Shown here: one piece after another, positions 34,778-42,841 of the stretch
Position numbering within the stretch: position 1 is the stretch's first letter
Layout: every line of letters starts with the position of its first letter
Assembly (NCBI GenBank): GCA_963797765.1
Contig: CAWCQU010000003.1
Location: 1,302,001-1,366,000, forward strand
Source of the DNA: JBGPTK01 sp963797765
GTDB taxonomy: Bacteria > Acidobacteriota > Terriglobia > Acidiferrales > UBA7541
Direction: 5' to 3'
DNA length: 64,000 nt
Made by a program: the position numbers and the translations under genes
The notes under the pieces: model-generated
What the model saw: only the letters and a program-made list of their open reading frames with translations
Database searches by the model: none
Told to the model about the DNA's origin: nothing

Positions 34778-36151
34778 ATGGTGCTACTTAGGCTTTTCTC
34801 GATCGCGGCTCAAACCACGTTTCTGGTTTTGGCGTGTGTGGCTCATCCGGCCGCGGCGCAAGATCCCACGGCCAAGGCTCCCTCGCCACCGTCCGCGCCT
34901 GCACAGAACGCAAAACCGCAAGCTTCGCCGCCGGTGAAATCGAAAACGAAAGACGATGCTTCAAAACCGCCTGACGCCGATGAAGCGCTCGAGCGCGCTG
35001 TGGGAGCAGCCGGAAACGACCGTGCCGCGCTGGTGCGCAAGCTCGAGGAATACTTGAAGCAATTTCCGGACGCCCCGCGCAAGGCGGACGTTTACCGCGC
35101 GCTGGTGGAGGCATCCGAGCAGCTCCAGGATCATGTGCGCGCTCTCGAATACACCGAGCGGCTGATCGCGCTCCGTCCAGACGACAATCAAATGATGCTA
35201 ATGGCGGCGGGCTTGCTGGAGCGGCAGGGCGACGAACACAGCCTGACCAAAGCGGTGAGTTATCTGGATCGGGTGATCGACCGGATTGAGAAAGCGCCGC
35301 CGGAAGAGAAGCCGGCGCGCGTTTCCGGCGCCGATTGGCAGCGGCAGGAGAATCAGCTGCGCGGCGCGATGTATCTGATCCGCGGGCGCGTGGAGATGGA
35401 GCAGAGAGACTATCCGCGCGCAAAAAAGGATTTCGACACGAGTTATAAACTAACTCCCAGCGCCGCGGCCGCCCTGTGGCTGGGAGACGTCGCTGAAATC
35501 CAAAAGGATTGCACGACGGCCATCGACTGGTACATCAATGCATTCGTGCTGCCCGAGAAAAGCCAGATCGGCACGGTGGATCATCACGAAGTGCGGCAAA
35601 AGCTGGGAAATTGCTGGCGACGCGTGCATGGGAACGAGACAGGATTGGGCGAAGCCTTGCTGGCCGGATACGACCGTGTGGACGCACAGTCCCGTTCCGG
35701 CTCGGCTTCAGCGAGAAATGAAGACGTCAAGGAAGTGACCGGATTTGTTTTGCGAAAGCTGGATGGCTCTCCCATGCCGCTGGCGGAGCTGAAAGGAAAA
35801 ATCATTGCGATCAGCTTCTGGGCCACCTGGTGCGCGCCTTGCCGGGAGATGGAACCGCTCTTCGGCCGTATCGCGCAGGATTACTCGGGCAAACCGGACG
35901 TTGTTTTCCTGGCGGCGAATTTGGATGAAGATGAATCGCGCGTCCAGCCGTATCTCGCGCGCGAAAAAATTAGCGTCCCGGTGGTGTTTGCCGACGGCCT
36001 CGGAGATTTTCTCCACGTCAATTCCCTTCCCACGGTGATCTTGCTTGACCGCGGCGGCAAAATTGTTTTTCGTTCGGAAGGCTACAATTCGGATGATTTC
36101 GCTGGATTGCTGACCGCCGCGGTGAATACGGCGCTGGCTGCTGCAAACTGA
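34778..36151 (+). CDS. Exported TPR-thioredoxin (TlpA-like) fusion protein
   Basis: A 457-residue periplasmic protein. A signal peptide (LFSIAAQTTFLVLACVAHPA) is followed by a Pro/Lys-rich linker to about residue 75. A TPR-type helical region (about 80-300) follows with repeats such as YRALVEASEQLQDHVRALEY and MYLIRGRVEMEQRDYPRAKK. The C-terminal thioredoxin-fold domain (about 330-457) has SFWATWCAPCREMEPLF with the redox CAPC pair and the cis-Pro SLPTVILL. It probably acts as a thiol-disulfide reductase of periplasmic partners recruited by the TPR, by inference. No operon partner is evident; the deacetylase homologue is convergent. Confidence 0.85.
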   Translation: MVLLRLFSIAAQTTFLVLACVAHPAAAQDPTAKAPSPPSAPAQNAKPQASPPVKSKTKDDASKPPDADEALERAVGAAGNDRAALVRKLEEYLKQFPDAPRKADVYRALVEASEQLQDHVRALEYTERLIALRPDDNQMMLMAAGLLERQGDEHSLTKAVSYLDRVIDRIEKAPPEEKPARVSGADWQRQENQLRGAMYLIRGRVEMEQRDYPRAKKDFDTSYKLTPSAAAALWLGDVAEIQKDCTTAIDWYINAFVLPEKSQIGTVDHHEVRQKLGNCWRRVHGNETGLGEALLAGYDRVDAQSRSGSASARNEDVKEVTGFVLRKLDGSPMPLAELKGKIIAISFWATWCAPCREMEPLFGRIAQDYSGKPDVVFLAANLDEDESRVQPYLAREKISVPVVFADGLGDFLHVNSLPTVILLDRGGKIVFRSEGYNSDDFAGLLTAAVNTALAAAN

Positions 36152-36189
36152 GTTCTTTTTCAGATCACGCCGAGACGCCTCATGGAGAA

Positions 36190-37122
36190 TCAATGCGAGA
36201 AGATTCCGGTATGTTTCTTCGCGGCATCGCGGGCGGCGAGAATTGTGTTGACGTGAATTTGAACCGTGTCTGCGACGTCGCGCGCATAACCGCCGGCCAG
36301 CGTCACCGCCACCGGCACGCCCAGCCGCCTGGCATGCTCATAGACCAGAGCATCGCGCTTTTTTAACCCGCCCATGGTCAATTTTAGGCCGCCCAATTGA
36401 TCCTCGTGATAGGCGTCAGCCCCGGCGACGTGAAAAAGCAAATCGGGATGGAAATCGTGGAAGGACTGCATCAAGTGTTTTTCGAGAATGGCGAGATAGT
36501 CGTCGTCACCCAGGCCATCGGGAAGGTCAACATCCACATTCGAGGGGGGCTTGGGATATGGATAATTATTTTCCTGATGAATTGAGAGAGTGAAGACGGT
36601 TCCGTCGCCGCCAAATATCGCGGCGGTGCCATTTCCCTGATGGACATCAGTGTCCACTACCATCGCCGTTTCAATCGCCTGGTCGAACTGCATCCGGCGG
36701 ATGGCGATGGCGACGTCGTGGATCACGCAAAATCCTTCGCCGTGATCGGGATAAGCGTGATGGAATCCGCCACCAACATTGACTGCGAACCGGTCCGATT
36801 GAGCCTGCTGCGCGGCTAGAATCGAACCGCCCGCGGAAAGCCACACCGCTTCGATCAGCTCCTTCGAATACGGAATTTCGAGACGCATGCGCTCCGTAGC
36901 GTTGAGCGTGTTGGTCTTCAGTTTGTGGACATATTCGCGCGAATGGACGCGCAAAACATCTTCGTCGCTGGCGGCTGATGGGACAAGGAAATCCGCCGGC
37001 TGCGCGAGGCCGATTGAGAGCAACGCTTGATAAACGAGCCGGTACTTCTGCGAAGGAAAGACGTGCGCGCCGAGGTTCAGGTCGTAACGATCATCGTAAA
37101 CCAGCTTGAATGGCAAATGCAT
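36190..37122 (-). CDS. Histone deacetylase superfamily protein (acetoin-utilisation type)
   Basis: A 310-residue zinc deacetylase of the arginase-deacetylase fold. VNVGGGFHHAYPDHGEGFCV contains the tandem His pair of the charge relay. VVDTDVHQGNGTAAIF has the Asp and His zinc ligands, and HVAGADAYHEDQLGGLKLT the third Asp, with a Tyr in the active-site region (TLAGGYARDV). Bacterial members act on acetyl-lysine, acetylpolyamines or acetoin-derived substrates, so the natural substrate cannot be told. It is a single gene, convergent with the thioredoxin fusion. Confidence 0.9.
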   Translation of the reverse strand: MHLPFKLVYDDRYDLNLGAHVFPSQKYRLVYQALLSIGLAQPADFLVPSAASDEDVLRVHSREYVHKLKTNTLNATERMRLEIPYSKELIEAVWLSAGGSILAAQQAQSDRFAVNVGGGFHHAYPDHGEGFCVIHDVAIAIRRMQFDQAIETAMVVDTDVHQGNGTAAIFGGDGTVFTLSIHQENNYPYPKPPSNVDVDLPDGLGDDDYLAILEKHLMQSFHDFHPDLLFHVAGADAYHEDQLGGLKLTMGGLKKRDALVYEHARRLGVPVAVTLAGGYARDVADTVQIHVNTILAARDAAKKHTGIFSH

Positions 37123-37246
37123 TGTTGAGTGAGATTACCCCGAAGAGCAGCGGCTGGCAATCATTGAGCTGGTTTTGTGCGCGCGGAAAACAATCCGTCG
37201 AAGCATGAATTGCGTACATCCGCTGATAGTGCTAGCATTTCTGACA

Positions 37247-37636
37247 ATGCAACGGATCGCGGTGATGTTCGTGGTGCTCTCCATGCTGGCGGCTCCCATG
37301 GCCTTGCTGGCGCGCGCTGGCGCGTGTGAGCAGCCCTGTTGCGCCAAGATCTGCTGCGCCTCGAAGCATTCTGCTAATTCGCAAAATGATTCTGAAAAGG
37401 CATCCGGCGGAATGCTGTGCCACCGCCAGTCGCCCGCTCGCGGAGATTCTTGTGTCTTGAAGTCGGGATGCAATCACGCGCTCGACTATGGCTTTGCTTC
37501 CCCGTTGCCGCCGACGGTCTTGACAATGGCGATCGATTTGCTCGCTCCTCAACTCCAGAGCGAAATCACACTCGTGACGGGAATTTCGCCCGCTGCAGGA
37601 TTTTCTCTATCGCCGCTACAGCCTCCTCGAAGCTAG
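37247..37636 (+). CDS. Small exported Cys-rich protein, possibly metal-binding
   Basis: About 129 residues starting MQRIAVMFVVLSMLAAPMAL, a clear Sec signal. The next part is dense in Cys and His: ACEQPCCAKICCASKHS, then MLCHRQ and SCVLKSGCNHAL, nine or so Cys in 50 residues, followed by a Cys-free tail. An earlier in-frame ATG at 37205 is possible. Metal binding, perhaps copper, is inferred from the Cys-rich composition and from the following TonB receptor and CusF-SCO1 genes. No named family is recognised. Confidence 0.6.
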   Translation: MQRIAVMFVVLSMLAAPMALLARAGACEQPCCAKICCASKHSANSQNDSEKASGGMLCHRQSPARGDSCVLKSGCNHALDYGFASPLPPTVLTMAIDLLAPQLQSEITLVTGISPAAGFSLSPLQPPRS

Positions 37637-37690
37637 TTCTCTTTCCCTGCGGTTTTGAAACTCAATTGATTGAGGGAATGGAGGACTTCT

Positions 37691-39908
37691 GTGCGAAGGC
37701 TCGGAATTCTATTTGGCTTCCTGCTATTTTTGCTTGGCGCGACAGTGGTCCACGCCAGCATCTTCGGAAACATTCGAGGGATTGTTCACGATCCGCAGCA
37801 CCGTCCGATCCAAGGCGCAACGGCAACCTTGCGCGCGCAGGGTTCGGATTGGTCGAAGACCACGCAGTCTGACCAGAATGGCGAATTTCAGTTCGATGCC
37901 GTGCCGGTAGGCGAGTACCGAATCACGATTTCCCACGCCGGATTCGGCACGCTGGAACAATCGCTCACTGTAGCTTCCGGCGAAGCATCCGTGCTGCATT
38001 TTCCGCTGAGCGTGGCCAGCGTCTCGCAAAAAGTGGAAGTGACGGCAACACAGAATCAAGTGAATCCGGAATCCTCCACTACGGAATCAACAGTCAGCCG
38101 TTCCGCCATCGCCGAAACTCCCGGCGCCGACCGCACCAACAGCATGGCCATGATCACCGATTATGTTCCCAGCGCCGTGATGGTGCACGATCAGCTTCAC
38201 ATCCGCGGCGGACACCAGGTGAGCTGGCTGATCGACGGCGTGCCGGTTCCCAATACAAATATCGCCAGCAACGTGGGGCCCCAATTCGATCCGAAGGATA
38301 TCGACTACCTGGAAGTGCAGCGCGGGGGATACTCGGCGGAATACGGCGACCGCACTTACGGCGTCTTCAACGTAGTGCCCCGCACGGGCTTCGAGCGTGA
38401 TAACCAGGCTGAGCTTGTGACCAGCTTTGGCAGCTTGAACCAGACCAACGATCAACTCAGTTTCGGCAGCCACACCCAGCGCTTCGCTTACTATGCCAGC
38501 ATCAATGGAAACCGCACCGATCGCGGGCTTGAGCCACCGACGGCGGACCAAATCCACGATATCGGCAGCGGAGTGGGCGGCTTCACTTCGTTAATCTACA
38601 ATGCAACTCCCAACGATCAGCTTCGGTTAGTAACCTCGTTGCGCCACGATCATTTTCAAGTTCCCAATACGCCGGATGACCAAGCCGCGGGAATCCGCGA
38701 CGTCGAAAACGAGCAAGATGCGTTTGTGAACGCTTCGTGGCTGCACACGGCGGGACCGGGGCTGCTGCTCACAGTTTCTCCGTTTTACCATTTCAACCGC
38801 GCGCATTACATCGGCGGCCTAAACGATGTGCCGATCAGCCCGGAAGATGACCGCGGCTCGCAATATATGGGCGGGCAGGCAACCCTGGCTTTGGTCCGCG
38901 GAAAGAACAATGCTCGCGTTGGTTTTAATTCTTTTGCGCAGCGCGACAACACCTTGTTTGGCATCAAGGCCAACGATGGAAGCGGTACGGTGCTCCGCGA
39001 ACGTCAAATTCTTTGGGGTAGCGTGAGTTCCCTTTTTCTCGAAGATCAATTCAAGGCAACTTCATGGCTCACCTTGAATGCCGGACTCCGCTATACCCAT
39101 TACTCCGGGTCGATCGTGGAGAACGCCACCAATCCGCGTGTCGGAGCTGCCATTCGATTTCCCAAAGTGAATTGGGTGCTGCGCGGCTTCTATGGCGGAT
39201 ACTACCAGGCTCCGCCACTTTCCACGATCAGCGGCCCGCTGATCGATTTCGCCCTGCAGCAGGGTTTTTCGTTTCTTCCGTTGCGCGGCGAACGCGACCA
39301 GGAATGGGAAGTGGGCCTGGCGATTCCCATTCATGGATGGACGCTCGATACGGATCATTTCCAAACCCGCGCACGGAATTTTTTCGATCACGATGTGCTG
39401 GGAAATTCCAATATTTTCTTTCCACTCACCATCGATACAGCGCGCATCCAGGGGACCGAGGCAACTCTGCGCTCGCCCCGCCTGATGGGCAAGAATGGAA
39501 ATCCACGCGGCATTTTCCAATCAAGTGGCGGAGGGACGCGGAGCGGTGACTGGCGGATTGACCGATTTTACTCCGCCCGATGAAGGCTATTTTCTATTGG
39601 ACCACGACCAGCGCAATACACTGAGCACCGGCTTTCGCTCAACATTGCCGTGGCGGAGTTGGATTTCCGGAAACTTCTCGTATGGCTCGGGATTTCTGGA
39701 CGGGGACGGCCCAAGCCATCTTCCAACTCACGCGATATATGATATTTCGATGGGCAAGGATTTCGGCGAAAAATGGTCACTGCAACTTTCCGCCTTAAAC
39801 CTTGCGAATCATCGCTACATGATCGATAACAGCAATACGTTCGGCGGCACGCACTTCTATGATCCTCGAGAGATCATCGGACAGATTCGCTACCGGTTTC
39901 ATTACTAA
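37691..39908 (+). pseudogene. TonB-dependent receptor with N-terminal carboxypeptidase-like domain, +1 frameshift
   Basis: An outer-membrane receptor of about 740 residues. GTG at 37691 follows GGAGG at good spacing and begins a signal peptide (RRLGILFGFLLFLLGATVVH). Residues about 22-105 are a CarboxypepD_reg-like domain (GIVHDPQHRPIQGATATL), the plug follows (MVHDQLHIRGGHQVSWLIDG, then VP), and then the barrel. The frame breaks near 39492-39496 at GCAAGAATGG, which needs one base removed. The second frame continues EIHAAFSNQVAEGRG to the terminal aromatic IGQIRYRFHY at 39908. Together they make a full-length receptor. Context with CusF-SCO1 suggests copper, by inference. Confidence 0.8.
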
Positions 39909-40032
39909 GGCATCGGGCGCCAGGAGGATTGAATTGAGTGAATGATCGAGTAGCAGCGGCGAAGGGCCGGCATGTTTCCTCGTTCTCGTCGCGCTGGCAC
40001 TTCTTTGCACTTGCCTGCTCGCTTGCCGCGGT

Positions 40033-40911
40033 ATGGATAAACCGCCCACAAAGCGCTATCCCCTGAAAGGGAAAATAGTTTCGATCGGAAAGGAAGATCA
40101 GCGCGTGGTGGTGGACCACGAAGCGATTCCAGGCTTCATGAGCGCCATGACCATGCCCTATCGCGTCAAGGATGCCAAAGATCTGGAGCGGATGTCGCCC
40201 GGGGACGCGATTCAAGCCGATGTCGTGGTGAGCGATGACGGCGTCTGGCTCGAGAATATCGTCATCGTAAAAGGCAGCACGCCTCCCGCCGCTCCACCCT
40301 CCAGCCAATTGCACCAGCCTCAGCCGGGAGACAAAGTTCCGGATTTCATGCTCGTCAATCAGGACGGAAAGAAAATCCATTTGCGCGATTACGCGGGAAA
40401 AGTGCTGGTGGCCACTTTTATCTATACGCGATGCCCGTTGCCCGATTATTGCCCGCGAATGAATCAGAATTTCAAGGAAATCGAAAAGGGCCTGGCCGCT
40501 GATAAGTATCTATTCTCGAAAACGCGCCTGCTGAGTATCAGCTTCGATCCCACGAACGACACGCCGCCCGTGTTGCGCAAGTATGCCGCGCAATTCCAGC
40601 CGGCCGGGATGCGCAACGACTTTCAACACTGGAGTTTTGCCGTGGCTCCGCAGACGGAGCTGGAGGATATCGCCAGTGCGTTCGGCCTTTTTTATAAAGT
40701 GGAGGACGACCAGATCGTCCATTCGATGAGCACATCCGTCATCGCGCCGGACGGCACGATTTACAAGTGGTATCACGGAAATGCGTGGGAGCCGGCGGAA
40801 GTGTTGAATGATGTAAAGAGTTTGCTTGCGAATGAATCGAGCGCGAAAGCGGGCGGGAAGATACAATCTCCCAACGCACAAACAACCAGGGAACAGCCGC
40901 CTACCAAGTAG
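40033..40911 (+). CDS. CusF-like copper-binding domain fused to SCO1/SenC
   Basis: The N-terminal part (about residues 8-80) resembles a CusF-type small barrel with the Met-rich strand AIPGFMSAMTMPYRV, where M, M and W/H-type residues bind Cu(I) or Ag(I). Residues 105-270 are a SCO1/SenC thioredoxin fold: VATFIYTRCPLPDYCPRMNQ holds the CxxxC-like copper pair (C-P-L-P-D-Y-C here, spacing one longer than usual), and FGLFYKVEDDQIVHSMSTSV the His ligand. It should deliver copper to cytochrome oxidase or maintain thiols. In-frame codons just upstream encode LVLVALALLCTCLLACRG, a lipoprotein signal, but without a start codon, so the true start may be frameshifted. Confidence 0.85.
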   Translation: MDKPPTKRYPLKGKIVSIGKEDQRVVVDHEAIPGFMSAMTMPYRVKDAKDLERMSPGDAIQADVVVSDDGVWLENIVIVKGSTPPAAPPSSQLHQPQPGDKVPDFMLVNQDGKKIHLRDYAGKVLVATFIYTRCPLPDYCPRMNQNFKEIEKGLAADKYLFSKTRLLSISFDPTNDTPPVLRKYAAQFQPAGMRNDFQHWSFAVAPQTELEDIASAFGLFYKVEDDQIVHSMSTSVIAPDGTIYKWYHGNAWEPAEVLNDVKSLLANESSAKAGGKIQSPNAQTTREQPPTK

Positions 40912-40967
40912 TGCCTGCCGATGCACTGTAGGGGCCGGCTTCAGCCGCGCTCCAGCCGCGCAGACTG

Positions 40968-41927
40968 CTAACTTTCTCGCTCGAGGATGAAGTCAGGGAC
41001 AGATAGCAGCGCGCGCTTGTATTCAGAATCGCCCAAAACTTCCAGGCAGGCCTTGGCCTTCGTCGCGTACTCGGTCGCCAGGCGATGCGCGCGATCGATC
41101 GCTCCGGAGCTCTGCACCAATTCAGCGATCTGTTCAGACCGCACCGATTGAAATCCCTTCTCTTCAAGAACTTTGGCCACCAGGCAGCGGCCAACTGAAT
41201 TGCCATTCTGCATCGCAAAAATCAGAGGTAAGGTAACCTTGCCTTCTTTCAGATCGCTCAACACCGGCTTCCCCAGTTGTTCAGGCGATGCCGTGAAATC
41301 GAGTAAATCGTCCACCAACTGGAACGCCAGCCCCGAATAGCGGCCATAATCGGCAAGCGCCTGTTCCACCTCAACGCCCTGTCCGGCAATCACTGCGCCC
41401 AGGCGCGCGCAGCCGCTAAACAAGCAAGCAGTCTTGCGGAATGCCAGGCCGGTGGCCTCGTCTTCGGTCAGGTCGATCCGGCCCAGCTTGGTGAGTTGAA
41501 GTAATTCACCTTCGACCATATTCTGCGTGAGATCGATCAAAATCTCGAGAATTGCAAAACTGTGTTCGCGAAGGGCCATTTCAAACGACTGCATGTAAAG
41601 CCAGTCGCCCGCCAGCACGCTCATGTGATTGCCCCAGCGTGCATTCGCGCTGGCGCGGCCGCGGCGAGTTTGCGCGCCATCAATCACGTCGTCATGGATC
41701 AGCGTGGCGCTGTGGATCATTTCCACCACCGCGCCCATGTGAATGGCCACAGGACCACGGTATCCGCAGGAACCAGCCGCAAGGAGCAATAGAGCCGGAC
41801 GCAACCGTTTGCCGCCGCCGGAACTCAGATACGCGCCGATTTCGCGGACCGGCTCAATCGCCGAGCCGTTTTGCTCGGCAATTTCCTGTTCCACCAGCAA
41901 CAGGTCGTCGCGCACTAACTCAAACAT
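40968..41927 (-). CDS. ispB: Trans-polyprenyl diphosphate synthase (octaprenyl-type)
   Basis: Extends isoprenyl diphosphates, probably for menaquinone or ubiquinone side chains. GGGKRLRPALLLLAAGSCGY at about 38-57 is the isopentenyl-diphosphate site, SATLIHDDVIDGAQTRRGR has the first Asp-rich motif (DDVID), and GLAFQLVDDLLDFTASPEQL the second (DDLLD). Length of 319 is normal. Chain length cannot be read from sequence. It is minus-strand, followed on the other side by tatD and metG in the same orientation. The gene symbol is given by family role only. Confidence 0.85.
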   Translation of the reverse strand: MFELVRDDLLLVEQEIAEQNGSAIEPVREIGAYLSSGGGKRLRPALLLLAAGSCGYRGPVAIHMGAVVEMIHSATLIHDDVIDGAQTRRGRASANARWGNHMSVLAGDWLYMQSFEMALREHSFAILEILIDLTQNMVEGELLQLTKLGRIDLTEDEATGLAFRKTACLFSGCARLGAVIAGQGVEVEQALADYGRYSGLAFQLVDDLLDFTASPEQLGKPVLSDLKEGKVTLPLIFAMQNGNSVGRCLVAKVLEEKGFQSVRSEQIAELVQSSGAIDRAHRLATEYATKAKACLEVLGDSEYKRALLSVPDFILERES

Positions 41928-41978
41928 TTCCTTGGCCGTTAGGACTGTGATGGCGGTCCTCCTAGACGACTCAACGGG

Positions 41979-42809
41979 CTAACCAGCTTGTACCGGACTG
42001 GGGGCTACACCGAGGCCGAAAAAACGCCGGAAGTTACCGGCGGTGATGGCTGCGATCTCCTCGGCCGGCAAGTTTCTCACACTCGCAAGGGTTCGCGCTA
42101 CCTCAACCACGTTGGCGGGCTCGTTTCGTTTGCCTCGGCGATCTTGCGGCGGCAGGAAGGGAGAATCGGTTTCCGTCAGCATTCGATCGAGCGGCAATAC
42201 CGCCGCGACATCGCGCACCGGCTGCATTTTGGGATAGGTGACGTTGCCCGCGAAGCTGACCATGAATCCCATGTCCATTCCCCGACGGGCATCTTGCTCG
42301 CTGCCGGTGAAGCAATGCAAGATTCCTCCCAAGCCCGATGAACGCCAGTCTCCTTCCATGATTTGCAGGCAATCGGCCCAGGCGTCGCGACAGTGAATCA
42401 CGATGGGGAGCTTGGTGGCGCGGGCCTGCTCGAGTTGGCGGCGGAACACTTGCTGCTGCACTTCGCGCGGCGAGTGGTCGTAGTAATAGTCGAGGCCGAT
42501 TTCTCCCCATGCGATTACCCGCGGATGTTTTGAAAGTTGATCGAGGCGGGCGAAATGCTCGTCCGTGGCAAGTTTTGCTTCGTGCGGATGGATGCCGATG
42601 GTGGCGTAGATCCAGTTATTTTTCTCCGCGAAACTAAGCGCGGCGTCGAGTTGATGAGGGCCGGTGCCGCTCCCGATCGCGAGAAGTATTTCGACGCCCG
42701 CTTCCCGCGCGCGAGCCAGCACGGCATCGCGGTCTTCGTCGAACTGCGGGAATTCCAAATGCGCGTGTGAATCGATAATTTGCAACTTGAATTCCTTGGG
42801 GTCAGGCAC
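41979..42809 (-). CDS. tatD: TatD-family metal-dependent DNase
   Basis: TIM-barrel hydrolase with 3'-5' exonuclease or D-aminoacyl-tRNA deacylase-like activity in relatives. Motifs: IIDSHAHLEFPQFDEDR (HxH metal pair), GEIGLDYYYDHSPREVQQQV (Glu), LPIVIHCRDAW and LGGILHCFTGS (His ligands), and MLTETDSPFLPP (Asp). A longer open frame reaches 42887 but would overlap metG by 46 nt. GTG at 42809 or TTG at 42785 are better starts; I list GTG. It lies just downstream of metG, a common pairing, so it is probably co-transcribed. Confidence 0.9.
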   Translation of the reverse strand: MPDPKEFKLQIIDSHAHLEFPQFDEDRDAVLARAREAGVEILLAIGSGTGPHQLDAALSFAEKNNWIYATIGIHPHEAKLATDEHFARLDQLSKHPRVIAWGEIGLDYYYDHSPREVQQQVFRRQLEQARATKLPIVIHCRDAWADCLQIMEGDWRSSGLGGILHCFTGSEQDARRGMDMGFMVSFAGNVTYPKMQPVRDVAAVLPLDRMLTETDSPFLPPQDRRGKRNEPANVVEVARTLASVRNLPAEEIAAITAGNFRRFFGLGVAPSPVQAG

Positions 42810-42841
42810 CAAACGCTCGAACCGTGCTGCTATCAATTGAG

